This document shows, piece after piece, positions 11,406-21,219 of a DNA stretch of 64,000 nt. The stretch is from Bicyclus anynana. Lineage: Eukaryota; Arthropoda; Insecta; Lepidoptera; Nymphalidae. The stretch lies in contig NC_069110.1 of the NCBI RefSeq assembly GCF_947172395.1, positions 5,332,001-5,396,000 on the forward strand, in the 5' to 3' direction. Positions within the stretch are counted from its first letter, which is position 1, and each line of letters begins with the position of its first letter. The position numbers were made by a program, and so were the translations under genes. The notes beneath the pieces are model-generated. The model worked only from the letters and a program-made list of their open reading frames with translations. It was not told where the DNA came from and ran no database searches.

Positions 11406-12246
11406 GTATATATTCGATGGGTTATTGGTGTTTCAGATATACATAGATTCAACGTCGTTTCTATTGTAAAGACCAGTGTCTTTAAATTTAAGTCAACTTT
11501 CAAGTCTCTACTTTAAATTTAAGTCCATTGATTTTTTTTTCAGTTGTATAAACTGTACTCGTGTATATTTACAGTAGCGTGGTAAGTAGCTTATTGAATC
11601 ATATTTTCAATATAATTAAGAGAATATATATAACGAATGTAACGTGTAACAAGGTCACTTCATTATGTTTTATCTCAGCTATATACATTCATTTGATTTT
11701 TTTTAACGACCGTACCTACTGTGATCTAATAATTTTTATATTCGATCGAAATGACATTTAATTAAATCAATTTATTCAATCATTTTTATTATATAACATG
11801 GTTAGTTTAAGTTTTATCTGAATACCGATGTTTGTTGGGCGGTACACGAAATTATAAAATCAAGTGTTATAATTTTCAGAATGGTGTATTTAAACACTAG
11901 ATCAATTTATATATCTATAATTTTAACTTTTAGAGCTGTTTCAATAAGCATCGGTATTTATTTTAATTGTGACTGTCATATTAAAGCAGACGTAACGTGT
12001 AACGTAACGTTGCACGTGTAGTGAAATTTGTTTTTATTTGCGACAAATACTATAGCTAACTTGCGCTATTGTTTGCAGTTGTTACATATGGAAATGTTTG
12101 CATGTATATTTGCATAAAGTGTTAAAGGCGGCTCAAATTTGTACTGGTTGAGATGTTGACGGGTTGGACTTAAATAAAAAAAAAGTAGACTTATGGCAAA
12201 AACATCCAAGTTTAATTTTCATGGAAAATGTAATATGATCATCGAT

Positions 12247-12535
12247 CTTCTATTACAATGTGGATGCACAATCAGCGACCAAAACCACGCCCAATGAGTG
12301 CCAAACACAACTTCTTGGCACTCAATTCAAGTAGTCGCATTTGCAAATTCAACCTTAAACTCAATTCTTAAGCTTGAATTTCCTATGAATTTGGGATTTT
12401 ATTGAATATCGGACTAATTTAAAGGCCTTTAGTTATAATTTTCTTTACCAATAATTCTAAAAATGTCCAAGCAAACTTGGCCAGTTTTTAAGTGAAATTT
12501 TCTACATGATTGTGCATCCATTTATTATAAGAGGT
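12247..12535 (-). mobile_element. MITE C, copy 2, with 14-bp perfect terminal repeats
   Basis: TGGATGCACAATCA at 12261-12274 is mirrored by its exact reverse complement at 12507-12520, and similarity extends about 13 bases further outwards on each side. The interior shares CAACCTTAAACTCAATTCTT and the TTCAATAAAATTC region (inverted) with copy 1. No coding capacity was seen. Confidence 0.8.
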
Positions 12536-13206
12536 CAATGAGTATGATAGTTTTATTGATGCCAGACTGAGAAAGTTTTAAAGTCGACCTTTTAAACAGT
12601 AGCGGGAATACCTTTTCATACACATATTATTTTACAATTAAAAATAATATGATAGACTTATAGAAATATTTTGCCCCGACACAAACAAAAATTTTTTTTG
12701 CCAGTTTCTTCTTAATAAGTAATCAAATATTGAATCAATCTTTCTATAATCAAATAATGAATATATATTTTTTAAATATTTACTTTTAATTTTATATTTA
12801 AATGGTTAGTATTTATATCAATATTGTATTAATTAATATTTCTTTTATTATTGGCAAATGTCTACATGCAAATATTTCAAACCATTTCAGTGTTTTCTAG
12901 TTGTTTTACATTTCGTCGAGCTCCCATTTTAAGAGTATATAGCCGCTGGCCATCTTCTATAGTGACACATACTATAAAAATGTATTAGAACTGATGTAAC
13001 TTTTACTTATGGTTTAATAAAATTCATTATATAATTTTATGTAAAATATTGTTTCATTTGGATTTCACAATTAACTAATTAAGGTCTAACATAAAGCAGC
13101 TCGACCACTTGTCTGACGTTGTTGGTAAGTTTCAACAGAGAGATCCATGGGTTCGGTTTCTAGCTCTATCCAATTTAGAATTTTATATTTTCTAAACTGG
13201 CTCTAC

Positions 13207-13405
13207 GGAGCCGTGATGATATGACCTCTGCCTCCGATTCCGGAGGGTGTGTGTTCGAATCCGGTCCGGGGCATGCACCTCCAACTTTTAAGTTGTGTGC
13301 ATTTTAAGAAATTAAAATTCATATCGTGAGGAAACCTGCATACCAGACAAATTTCCTAATTCTCTGCATTTGTGAAGTCTGCCAATCCGCATTGGCCCAC
13401 TTTTT
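13207..13405 (+). mobile_element. tRNA-derived SINE, family 2
   Basis: It begins GAGCCGTGATGATATGACC and carries a B-box-like GTTCGAATCC. The body contains CATGCACCTCCAACTTTT and the block GTGAAGTCTGCCAATCCGCA. Full or partial relatives occur at 17468-17745, 30315-30460, 43765-43865, 61850-62130 and 63525-63812. It resembles the lepidopteran Metulj-type SINEs from memory; that name was not verified by comparison. Confidence 0.75.
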
Positions 13406-14115
13406 TTAAATTGTTCATAACCGTTCTACTCATGCACCCCCCCCCCCCCCCTTCAGTGCTGCCTCTAGCTGATTTTTTAATACCTTAAGAGGAAAATGGC
13501 TCAATTTCTTTAGCCCTCAGAATACAGAACTGTATTCTGAGCTTTAGCCTTAGCCGTGTGGATTGTCGATTCTATATCTACAAACGCTAACGCTACGAAA
13601 ATATAAAAATGTATGTGAATGACATTCACTATCGACAGATCTCGTGATTAAGATGGTATGATGCATAGAAACTGCCGACGTGGGTAGCATAAACTTATAC
13701 CTCATCCAAGTAATCCCAATGTCATAACAGCCGATAGACGTCCACTGTTGCACATAGGTCTCCAGTGAGTGAGTCCCATGTGCTTTCGGGTTGTTGACTT
13801 GTCAAATTCCTTAGGGAAATATACAAATTATCTCGGTGCCTTGTTGGTTCATGCATGGGTTATCGACAGTTCTGGCTACAACTATGAATGGACTACGAAC
13901 ACTTCACAATTGATTAGCGTGGGTAGATATTCCTCTTTGCTTTTATAAGAAGATTTATTCACTGACATGACATTCATGACTTTATAGTAGACATTGTCAA
14001 GAAATTGTTATCGTACAATAGATGAAACCACTTATCGCTATAAAGGTCATAAATAATCTCATGGGATAAATACTGTGGATAAGACGATATAAAATTCAAA
14101 AAAATATCCATCAAC

Positions 14116-15320
14116 ATGTTTATTTACGAGTTTATGGCCGGCATCGTCGAACAGATCAAAGGAGGTAATACATTAGGAGATATCTTTGTTAACATTATTT
14201 TTAATTATGTTAAATATAAGTGTTATTAACCTTTAGTGTACTCCTAGTTGGTAGTTATTGTTCAGTTACGGATGTAGGTAAAAAGTTTTGTTTTAAATTA
14301 TATAAAAAGCAGCGTTTTACGTAAAATAAAACGCATATTAAAATAATTACCTCACTGGAAGCTTTTTAATGAGAGTAGCATTTCCGTTTCCGTCGATTTC
14401 ATACCAGTTTTTGTACTTTTATTGAAGTCACGCCCGCCTATGTGGCGCCACCTGGCGGTGTCGTGCTTGGGAAGTTTCGTAAATCACTGAGTGCGACCTT
14501 AGCTCATTGCTCTATCAATATAAAGCCAGGCAGGAATTACTGAAAGCTTCCAGTGAGGTAAGTATTTTAATATGCGTTTTATTTCAGCTAAAACGCTGAT
14601 ATTAAACTACTTAACCGTCACTAGATGCTTTATATTGAGAGTAACATAGTTAGATATGAAATTGAAAATGGATATTTTAACTCTTTCGCGTAGTAAGTAG
14701 TAACTGTCAGCGGAATTTACTAAAATTATACTGTCGTGTAGTTTGTTGTAATATTGATTACATTTTTGTGAAATTCTATATAAATTACATAGTTCATTAT
14801 ATCACAGCCATGTAACCTATTGCAGAGGACGAAGAAACTTCTTTTGATCCACATGAGCACCGTAAAGTGGAGAAGCCTACTTCGTAAGTTCTTATTTTGA
14901 ACTTTAAGCTAGCCACCCACCATCCAATCGATCGTTGCGATCTACATGACGTCATGCACATCGCGACCAAAACACGATCAGTTTTATCGGATATCCTCAC
15001 TCACCTCACACGTTAACTCTAGGCATGTGCGCTTATCGGAAATTTAAAAAAATAAAACGTAATACCCCACCAGATATGCGGACACAATGATTCATTTGCT
15101 AAAGGGTAGCATTGGCGCGGGGGTGCTTGCTATGCCGGAAGCCGTCCGCCGAGTGGGAATTATACTTGGCATATTCGGTGTCGCACTCATTGGCAGCTTC
15201 GCCACATACTGCATACAGCTCCTCGTTAGTATCATCATCATTATGTATACAACTATAGGTATTTACTAAAACCGCAAACACACATACACACACACATAAT
15301 CACACACACACACACACATA

Positions 15321-15354
<34 letters not shown>

Positions 15355-18300
15355 TGCACACACACAAATACTAACGTACAAGGGCATAATTTTATGATAA
15401 TATTTATAGGATTGGATTATATATATATAGTAGGGAAGTTCCAGCTTTCTGAGATACAGTTTCTAACTAGTTCGGATAGCTGGGGCACTCACAAAAATTT
15501 GGTAGTAATATTTAATATTTTTCTATTTGTATTTATGTGTCATGATTTCCTTTTTTGTGTTTTGCCAAATAAAATCTTTCTTTCTTTCTTTCTTTCTTAC
15601 TACAGAGTCTGGACACTATAGTCTGGCAAGTTCGTTGATGATACTTCCATGATAAGCGATGGAGGGAAAGACTGCGCGGGTGTGAAATTGTGCGTGCGGG
15701 GAAGTGAGGTGCATCAGTCGTGGGTTTTTTATTCATCGCTACACGCCTCCGGCCCGCGCCATCACACCATCTGGAGTGTTACGAACGAAGTTGCCAAGCT
15801 ATAAAAGAGCCTAGACACTCAACTGCTAAACTCATAAAGTTTTGAGGGACCTCCAATATTTCAAGACCCAAACCCGAGCCCAGAGGCAGACAAACAACTC
15901 CATGTTGCCTTGATAAATTTTATATAAACAGGTTACCGATACAGAAGCAGCATAAGTGCACTGCAAAAAGTATTACCCTTTGACGGTCTTCGTGGCGCAG
16001 TGGATTTACAAGACGGAAGTCCTGGGTTCGATCCCCGGCTGGGCCGATTTCATCATCATCATCATATCAGCCGATGGACGTCCAATGCAGAACATAGGCC
16101 TTTTGTAGGGACTTCCAAACATCACGATACTGAGCCACCTGCATCCAGCGAATCCGTGCGACTCGCTTGATGTCGTCAGTCCACCTGGTGGGAGGTCGGC
16201 CAACACTGCGCTTACTAGTGCGGGGTCGCCATTCCAGCACTTTGGGCTGATTTAGGTTTTCTTAATTGGTTCAGATCTGGCTGGTGGAAGGCTTCGGCCG
16301 TGGCTAGTTAGCCTACCGGCAAAAACATACCGCCAAGCGATTTAGCGTTCCGGTACGATGCCGTGTAGAAACCGAAAGGAGTGTGGATTTTCATCCTCCT
16401 CCTAATAAGTTAGCCTGCTTCCATCTTAGACTGCATCAACACTCACCATCAAATGAGTTTGTAGTAAAGGTCTACCTTGTAAAGAATAAAAGAAATCGGT
16501 TGCCTGTAAAGTCGTATTACTGACGATAGTTGAACGTGACAACGTCATAAGAAAACACTGATGGATTGATGAATGGTTGCATTTTTCAAAAGAAAATGTT
16601 CGTTTTTCTAAAATACTGTTTAATAATAATCTTCATAGACCAGAATACTATAATTCTTGTAAAAAAGTTGGCAACCCCAGAGCGAGGAAACGACGCATGA
16701 CGTCATCCTTTTTCGAGTGTGCAACCGGCTCCATTGAATTATAAGACGTTGTCACGTCAATCATCTTTTTCGAGTGTGCAGCCGGCTCCGTCGAATTATA
16801 AGACCTTATCACTTTAATCATCTTTTTCGAGTGTGCTGCCGGCTCCGTCGAATTATAAGACGTTGTAACGTCAATCATCTTTTTTTGAGTAAGCAGCCGG
16901 CCCTATCGAATTATAAGACGTTGTCACGTCAATCATCTTTTTTCGAGTGTGCAGCCGGCTCCATCGAATTGTAAGACGTTGTTTTTTAAAAAATATTAAT
17001 TTCTATGTACAATCAGATTGCAGCTCAGTACGAGTTGTGCAAGAGACATCGGCGCGGGTACATACAGTACCCCGAGTCTATGATGCTCGCCATCAAGGAC
17101 GGTCCGCCATGTTTGCGCTTCTCTGCCAAAGCGCACTACTATTTCGTTGAAGCTATCCTCGTACTCTGGCAGCTGGGTATCTGTACAATCTACTGTGTAT
17201 TTGTCGCTGAGAACATAAAACAGGTTTGTTTTTGCTGTGGGGGTTATATACCTAAACCTTAAAGAATATATGTGTTTAGGACATTTCTCCTAATAGCAGA
17301 GAGCCTCTACGTTCTATTCGAAGGGTGTGGTAGAACCCCCATTAGGTGTACCGAGGATATCAAGCGGGTTGCAGGGTGCCGCTGGATGTTGGCGGCTCGA
17401 GATCGTTGTGCTTGGAGGTCCATGCAAGAGGCGTATGTCCAGCAGTGGACGTTTATCGGTTGATAAGATAAGGTAAGGGTTCGAACCCGGTTCGGAGCAT
17501 ACATTTCAATTTTTTCAGCTGTGTGCATTTTAAGAAATTAATAATGTATCATGTCTCTTAAAAGGAAAAACATAGTGAGAAAATCAGCTTACTTGAGATT
17601 CTTTTTTCACTCTCTACGAATTTTCATTCTCTCTGTGAAGTCTGCCAATCCACATTAAGCCAGCGTGGTGAACTATTAGCCTTACCCTTCTCAGTCTGAA
17701 ACTAGACTCGAATTCAACAGTGAGCCGAATATAGGTCCGTTCTTAATGATGAAATCATACGAATAGTAGGTAGTTATATTATAAATTCGATAGCGAGTCT
17801 GCCTGCCTGTCTATTGGTTACCTTTTCACGGCTAGACTACTGAACCAATTTTAATGAAATTTAGTATAAAGATAAATAGAACCTTGTAGCAGAAACAGCA
17901 ACTTTTTATCTCGGAAAAATCCATGGTTTCCGTGGTATTTGTTACAGAATTTCATGCAAACAGAATCGCGGGTGTCCGCAAGTAGGTAAGTAGATATTTA
18001 TATCCAATCTATACTTATAATAAGACTGTAACAGGTCCAATTCTGCACATTGTAGATATTTTGAAAATTTTAGTTGGAGGTTTCATCATTAAATGATCAC
18101 TGAAGCCAAAAATTTTATTTTGTCTCTATGTCTGTGTGTTTGTCCGTATTTATTGTTGACCGGGTATCACGCTGAAACTACTGAATGGATTTTTACGCTT
18201 AGAATTTATCAGCCTATGGTCTTAGTCAATAATAATTTATCATCGTGATCGCTGAGCTATGTCGGTGACTTTGGTTCGTCTGCGGATCTCCTCATTTCTG

Positions 18301-21219
18301 ATTCGATCACGCGTAGAAAATCCAAGCATAACTCGCTCCATCGTCCGCTGTGTAACTTTGAGCCTTCTATTAAGGCATATAGTTAGCGACCAAGTCTCGG
18401 ATCCATAGGTCATCACTGGCAACACACATTGTTTGAAGACTTCTGAGTTCTTAATTACATGATTGTTTTTCAGGTCTTCGATTTCTACGGTAAAGAACTG
18501 CCCTTGCGATATCATATCTGCTTCTTACTTATACCATTGACGTTGATGGGACTGGTCAAAGACCTTAAGCTGTTAACGCCCTTCTCTTCGATTTCGAACA
18601 TCGTGACGCTACTTGGATTCATCCTTGTCTTTTTTTACTTGATCGAGGATGATGTGACTTTAGACAATGAGAAATTAGAACTGAAAGGCTACCGTGAAAT
18701 TCCCGTTTTTGTAGGAGTCACACTATTTGCACTGGAAGCGGTAGGGGTCGTAAGTCAATCATTTACGTATTCATTACAGTTTCATACCGAATGGGGAGTT
18801 TTCCAAAACAATATTTTGTGAATTGAATGCTTCCTTGTGCTGAGAGTAAGTATCAAAAATTAAGGTTGGCTGGAATAACTTGTTGCCTGGACAATTTTAT
18901 TGACTTTTTGGCATCAACACACAATCAATTGATTAATTAACATAGTAATCAATTCTCACTATATTTTTTTCAACTGTTATTTCGTGGTGGTTGTTGGTTT
19001 AGCTGCAACGAAAACTTATATACGTGAATCTAATCACATTTTTTGACGAGTTTTGGATAGATATTTAGCAGGGGGTCCAAACGTAGCCAGTTAAATTAGG
19101 AAGTGGTGGTTTAGGCTATGTTGCTTGACGAGGTCCTGAGTTCGAATCCTGGGTTGGGCTATTACCTATCACTTATGGAGCTTGTCTTTTGTTCTGAGAA
19201 ATTCTCAGTCCAAAGTTGTACACCACCGTGCGTCGGAGAGCGCGTTAAGCCGACAGTCTCGGTCGTTAGAGTTTGGCTAATGAAAGTAGAGACTGAAATC
19301 GCCCGCCCAATTAAAAAAAATCGGAGCTAATGGGGATGATGACTAGGTTTGAATATATTGATTTTTATGATACATTCGGGTAAATAGGGTCAATGTTAAC
19401 TAATTTATACATAAAAAGCAAAGATTGTCTGAATATTTGCAAAATAAATGAGATTATAAAATTTCAAAATCTATTAAAAATATTTTATCGTAATTAGATG
19501 AAAATTCATACAGTTTTAGCTTCCTTACATTAAATGGGGATGTGAGGTGCATCAGTCGTGGGTTTTTCATTCATCGCTACACGCCCCCCGGCCCGCGCGG
19601 ACCATCGGGAGTGTTACGAACGAATTTGCCAAGCTACACTCGTATCTTTGCTACTAGATGTTTATCCTATCGTTTACTTACTTCAAGGTATTGGCCTTAG
19701 AATTTAATATGGAGAAGCCAAAACGATTTGTTGGCCTATTTGGATTATTCAACGTCGGCATGGTATTCATCATGTCTCTTTACGTGTTGATGGGAGTGTT
19801 TGGCTATCTCAAGTACGGGGACGACGTACAAGCATCTCTAACGCTTAATCTCCCCCAAGATCAGAAGTGAGTAAAGTAATGTTATTTTATAAACTATTAA
19901 TAAAAACTTACGTAACTAGAAGTTGTACAAAGCTGATTATAGGCTTAATTTTTTGCAGGAAAGCGCAGGCCGCAAAGATTATATTCGCATTGGCGGTTCT
20001 ACTGACGTTCCCTCTACAGAATTTTGTTTCATATAATATTTTGTGGCAGAAGATAAAGTTGTCTCTGGGTGATAGTAAGAAAGCTTGTGTCATTGACTTC
20101 GCGCTTCGAATTGCAGTGGTGATAGTGCCGTGTGAGTCTAACAAATACATATTCGTCTACGAGCCTGCGATGGCCAGGCCTTCCTAATTTATTATGTTCT
20201 TAATAATAATAAGAATCTTATTACTAGGCAGACCTTACCCTTACCTTATCAGCCGATAGACGTCTACTGTTGGCTTAGATCATTTAAATAATAGGACCTG
20301 CCTCGCTAACTTCTAGCAAAGATCAAAAATCTATGATCTAACGCGTTTATAAAACTGTTGCTATAGAATCGATGTTTCATTGTTGTAATCGTTTTCGTCG
20401 TGTAAAGAGCTCCCTAAAAATGCTGGTTTGTGTAGTTAAATGGCATAAAAAACGGCCAAAAACTTGTAGTTAAGTAAAAGATGGAGTAACGTTTCATTTG
20501 AAAGTATTTAAACCTTAATTTTATCAAATTTGTAATAAAAACAATTTATAAAAAGAATTGATTCTTTTGACGAGACAGCCAAACATCGATCAGTAATCGA
20601 ATATTCTATGTATTTAATCTGTGGATAGTCTAAGCAATGTGTTTGTTAGTCTGTGTAAAAATTATATTAACTATTAGCAATGTCAATTGAAGTACTTATG
20701 AAAACTGCCCCCGTAGCCAAGTATCACGTCGATTCTCTTTCTACGATCGAAAATTTTATGGGAATGACATTTGCTTATTATGTTCTCAATAAAAAATATG
20801 TGCATTGAAATATCGTTAAATGAACGCCGTCCACGCGCTGTGTCAGGTCACGTGATCAAGATCTTTCATTCCCGTACATTTTTCGAAGCGTTTGCGATTG
20901 TAGAAAGAGAATCGACGTGCCGCTACAGGGGCTGTAAATTTGTGTCACAGGGGCGCTTGCGGTGGCTGTGCCGAGGCTGGGTCCATTCATCGCTCTATTC
21001 GGCGCTCTGTGCCTCTCGCTGTTGGCGATCATATTCCCAGGCATAATGGACGCCTGCGTGTGGTATCCCAACAAATATGGAGTATGCCGTTATCGACTAA
21101 TGCGAGATATAATTATCGTCGTGATTGGTATGGGATGCCTTATATCTGGCTGCTATACGAGCCTTCTAGAAATTGCCGCAGCTAGCACCCAACTAACAGA
21201 AGAAGAATTCGCCGTGTAA
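14116..21219 (+). CDS. Proton-coupled amino-acid transporter (SLC36/PAT family)
   Basis: Eight coding exons with matching phases: 14116-14164, 14826-14883, 15074-15224, 17017-17223, 18474-18749, 19688-19866, 19959-20131 and 20951-21219 (TAA 21217-21219), giving 453 residues, a normal length for the family. A short acidic N-tail (ETSFDPHEHRKVEKPTS) leads into the family signature MIHLLKGSIGAGVLAMPEAV near residue 40. About eleven hydrophobic segments follow, including ICFLLIPLTLMGLV, IVTLLGFILVFFYLI, VGVTLFALEAVGVVLALE and VWYPNKYG. Family members move small neutral amino acids with protons across plasma or lysosomal membranes; insect relatives such as pathetic feed growth signalling. Substrate cannot be told from sequence. 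The ATG at 14116 is the least certain exon: it is supported by phase (G joined to AG gives Glu) and by the short tail typical of the family. Alternative first exons are possible. Confidence 0.88.
14318..14590. mobile_element. MITE with inverted ends in transporter intron 1
   Basis: The left arm (about 14325-14366) reads AATAAAACGCATATTAAAAT then TACCTCACTGGAAGCTTT; the right arm (14540-14584) is its near-exact reverse complement. The centre holds a GC-rich block around CGCCACCTGGCGGTG. The right arm contains GAGGTAAGTA, a strong donor-like site inside intron 1. Confidence 0.75.
15280..15366. repeat. (CA)n microsatellite
   Basis: An interrupted CACA run in transporter intron 3, with ATAAT interruptions. 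A second simple repeat, (CTTT)n, lies at 15577-15599. Confidence 0.9.
15619..15800 (+). mobile_element. MITE B, most complete copy
   Basis: The left end GTCTGGCAAGTTCGTTGATG and the right end CGAACGAAGTTGCCAAGCT are inverted repeats of TGGCAA(G/C)TTCGTT type. The interior carries GAGGTGCATCAGTCGTGGGT and ATTCATCGCTACACGCC. Related copies lie at 19542-19635 (left-truncated) and 61031-61171 (internally deleted). Confidence 0.75.
15981..16495 (+). mobile_element. SINE family 1 split by a nested LINE fragment
   Basis: The SINE head (CGTGGCGCAGTGGATTTACA, GGGTTCGATCCCCGG) runs to 16049 and the body resumes at 16244 with TTAGGTTTTCTTAATTGGTT, matching the uninterrupted copy at 31996. The intervening 16050-16243 is an RTE-like LINE 3' end in reverse orientation. 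The repeated junction GGGC(C/T)GATTT at 16041-16050 and 16244-16253 is a likely 10-base target-site duplication with one difference. Confidence 0.85.
16050..16243 (-). mobile_element. RTE-like LINE 3' fragment nested in a SINE
   Basis: It starts with (CAT)n, then AGCCGATGGACGTCCA, and reads to the region encoding the SVGRPPTRW-like reverse transcriptase tail on the minus strand. It inserted into the SINE at 15981-16495 and is therefore younger than it. Confidence 0.85.
16690..16985 (+). repeat. About five tandem copies of a 60-base unit
   Basis: Each unit carries TCATCTTTTTCGAGTGTGCA, then CCGGCTCC(A/G)TCGAATTATA and AGACGTTGTCACGTCAA. Units differ by a few substitutions and small indels. 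The array ends about 34 bases before the transporter exon at 17017-17223. A single unit in the same flanking context occurs at 9395-9465. Reverse-strand ORFs here repeat a peptide only because the unit length is a multiple of three; they are not a protein. Confidence 0.9.
17325..17465 (+). mobile_element. RTE-like LINE 3' fragment
   Basis: It carries the terminal block GGTGCCGCTGGATGTTGGCG, GGAGGTCCATGCAAGAGGCG and CAGCAGTGGACGTTTATCGG typical of the family's 3' end. It is followed directly by a family 2 SINE at 17468. Confidence 0.8.
17468..17745 (+). mobile_element. SINE family 2, diverged copy
   Basis: It has a B-box-like GGGTTCGAACCCGG, then GTGTGCATTTTAAGAAATTA, GTGAAGTCTGCCAATCCACA and the tail CAGTGAGCCGAATATAGG. 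The head is truncated or replaced by the adjoining LINE fragment. It lies in transporter intron 4. Confidence 0.7.
18244..18450 (-). mobile_element. RTE-like LINE fragment (reverse transcriptase C-terminal part)
   Basis: The minus strand encodes CVLPVMTYGSETWSLT, then RLKVTQRTMERVMLG and KVTDIAQRS, a recognisable late reverse-transcriptase segment. Its upstream end lies about 25-35 bases before the acceptor of transporter exon 18474-18749. A homologous segment occurs at 30560-30660. Confidence 0.85.
19104..19322 (+). mobile_element. tRNA-derived SINE, family 3
   Basis: The head GGTTTAGGCTATGTTGCTTG and the B-box-like GAGTTCGAATCCTGGG are followed by a body ending CGCCCGCCCAATTAAAAAAA. It is distinct in sequence from families 1 and 2. 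It sits in transporter intron 5 and touches the 208-base repeat at 19329. Confidence 0.7.
19329..19536 (+). repeat. 208-base direct repeat, left copy (intron 5)
   Basis: It begins AATGGGGATGATGACTAGGT and ends TTAGCTTCCTTACATTAAAT plus G. The copy at 21385-21592 is the same length with about eight differences counted by eye. No terminal inverted repeats or coding content were seen. Confidence 0.9.
19542..19635 (+). mobile_element. MITE B, truncated copy
   Basis: It holds GAGGTGCATCAGTCGTGGGT through the right terminal repeat ACGAACGAATTTGCCAAGCT. The left terminal repeat is missing. It ends about 50 bases before the transporter exon at 19688. Confidence 0.75.
20290..20680 (+). repeat. About 390-base interspersed repeat, copy 1
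   Basis: From GGACCTGCCTCGCTAAC through AAGATGGAGTAACGTTTCAT to GTCTGTGTAAAAATTATA it matches 59140-59525 in inverted orientation, with scattered substitutions and indels. It lies in transporter intron 7. No coding potential was seen. Confidence 0.8.

Larger units (their letters stand above)
8469..14115. other. Intergenic region between kinase and transporter genes
   Basis: The first part is the kinase 3' untranslated region; the first AATAAA is at 8858-8863, about 390 bases after the stop. The rest holds a diverged single copy of the 16.5-kb satellite founder (9222-9470), a foldback element (10071-10217), two members of MITE family C (10492-10722 and 12247-12535), a short perfect palindrome (11366-11405), a SINE (13207-13405), a run of 14 C just before 13453 and an RTE-like 3' scrap near 13722-13770. 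No credible gene was seen. Confidence 0.65.

Noticed and set aside
16648..16974. Apparent repeat protein with a 20-residue period
   Set aside because: It arises because the 60-base satellite unit is a multiple of three; it occurs on both strands and has no gene context.
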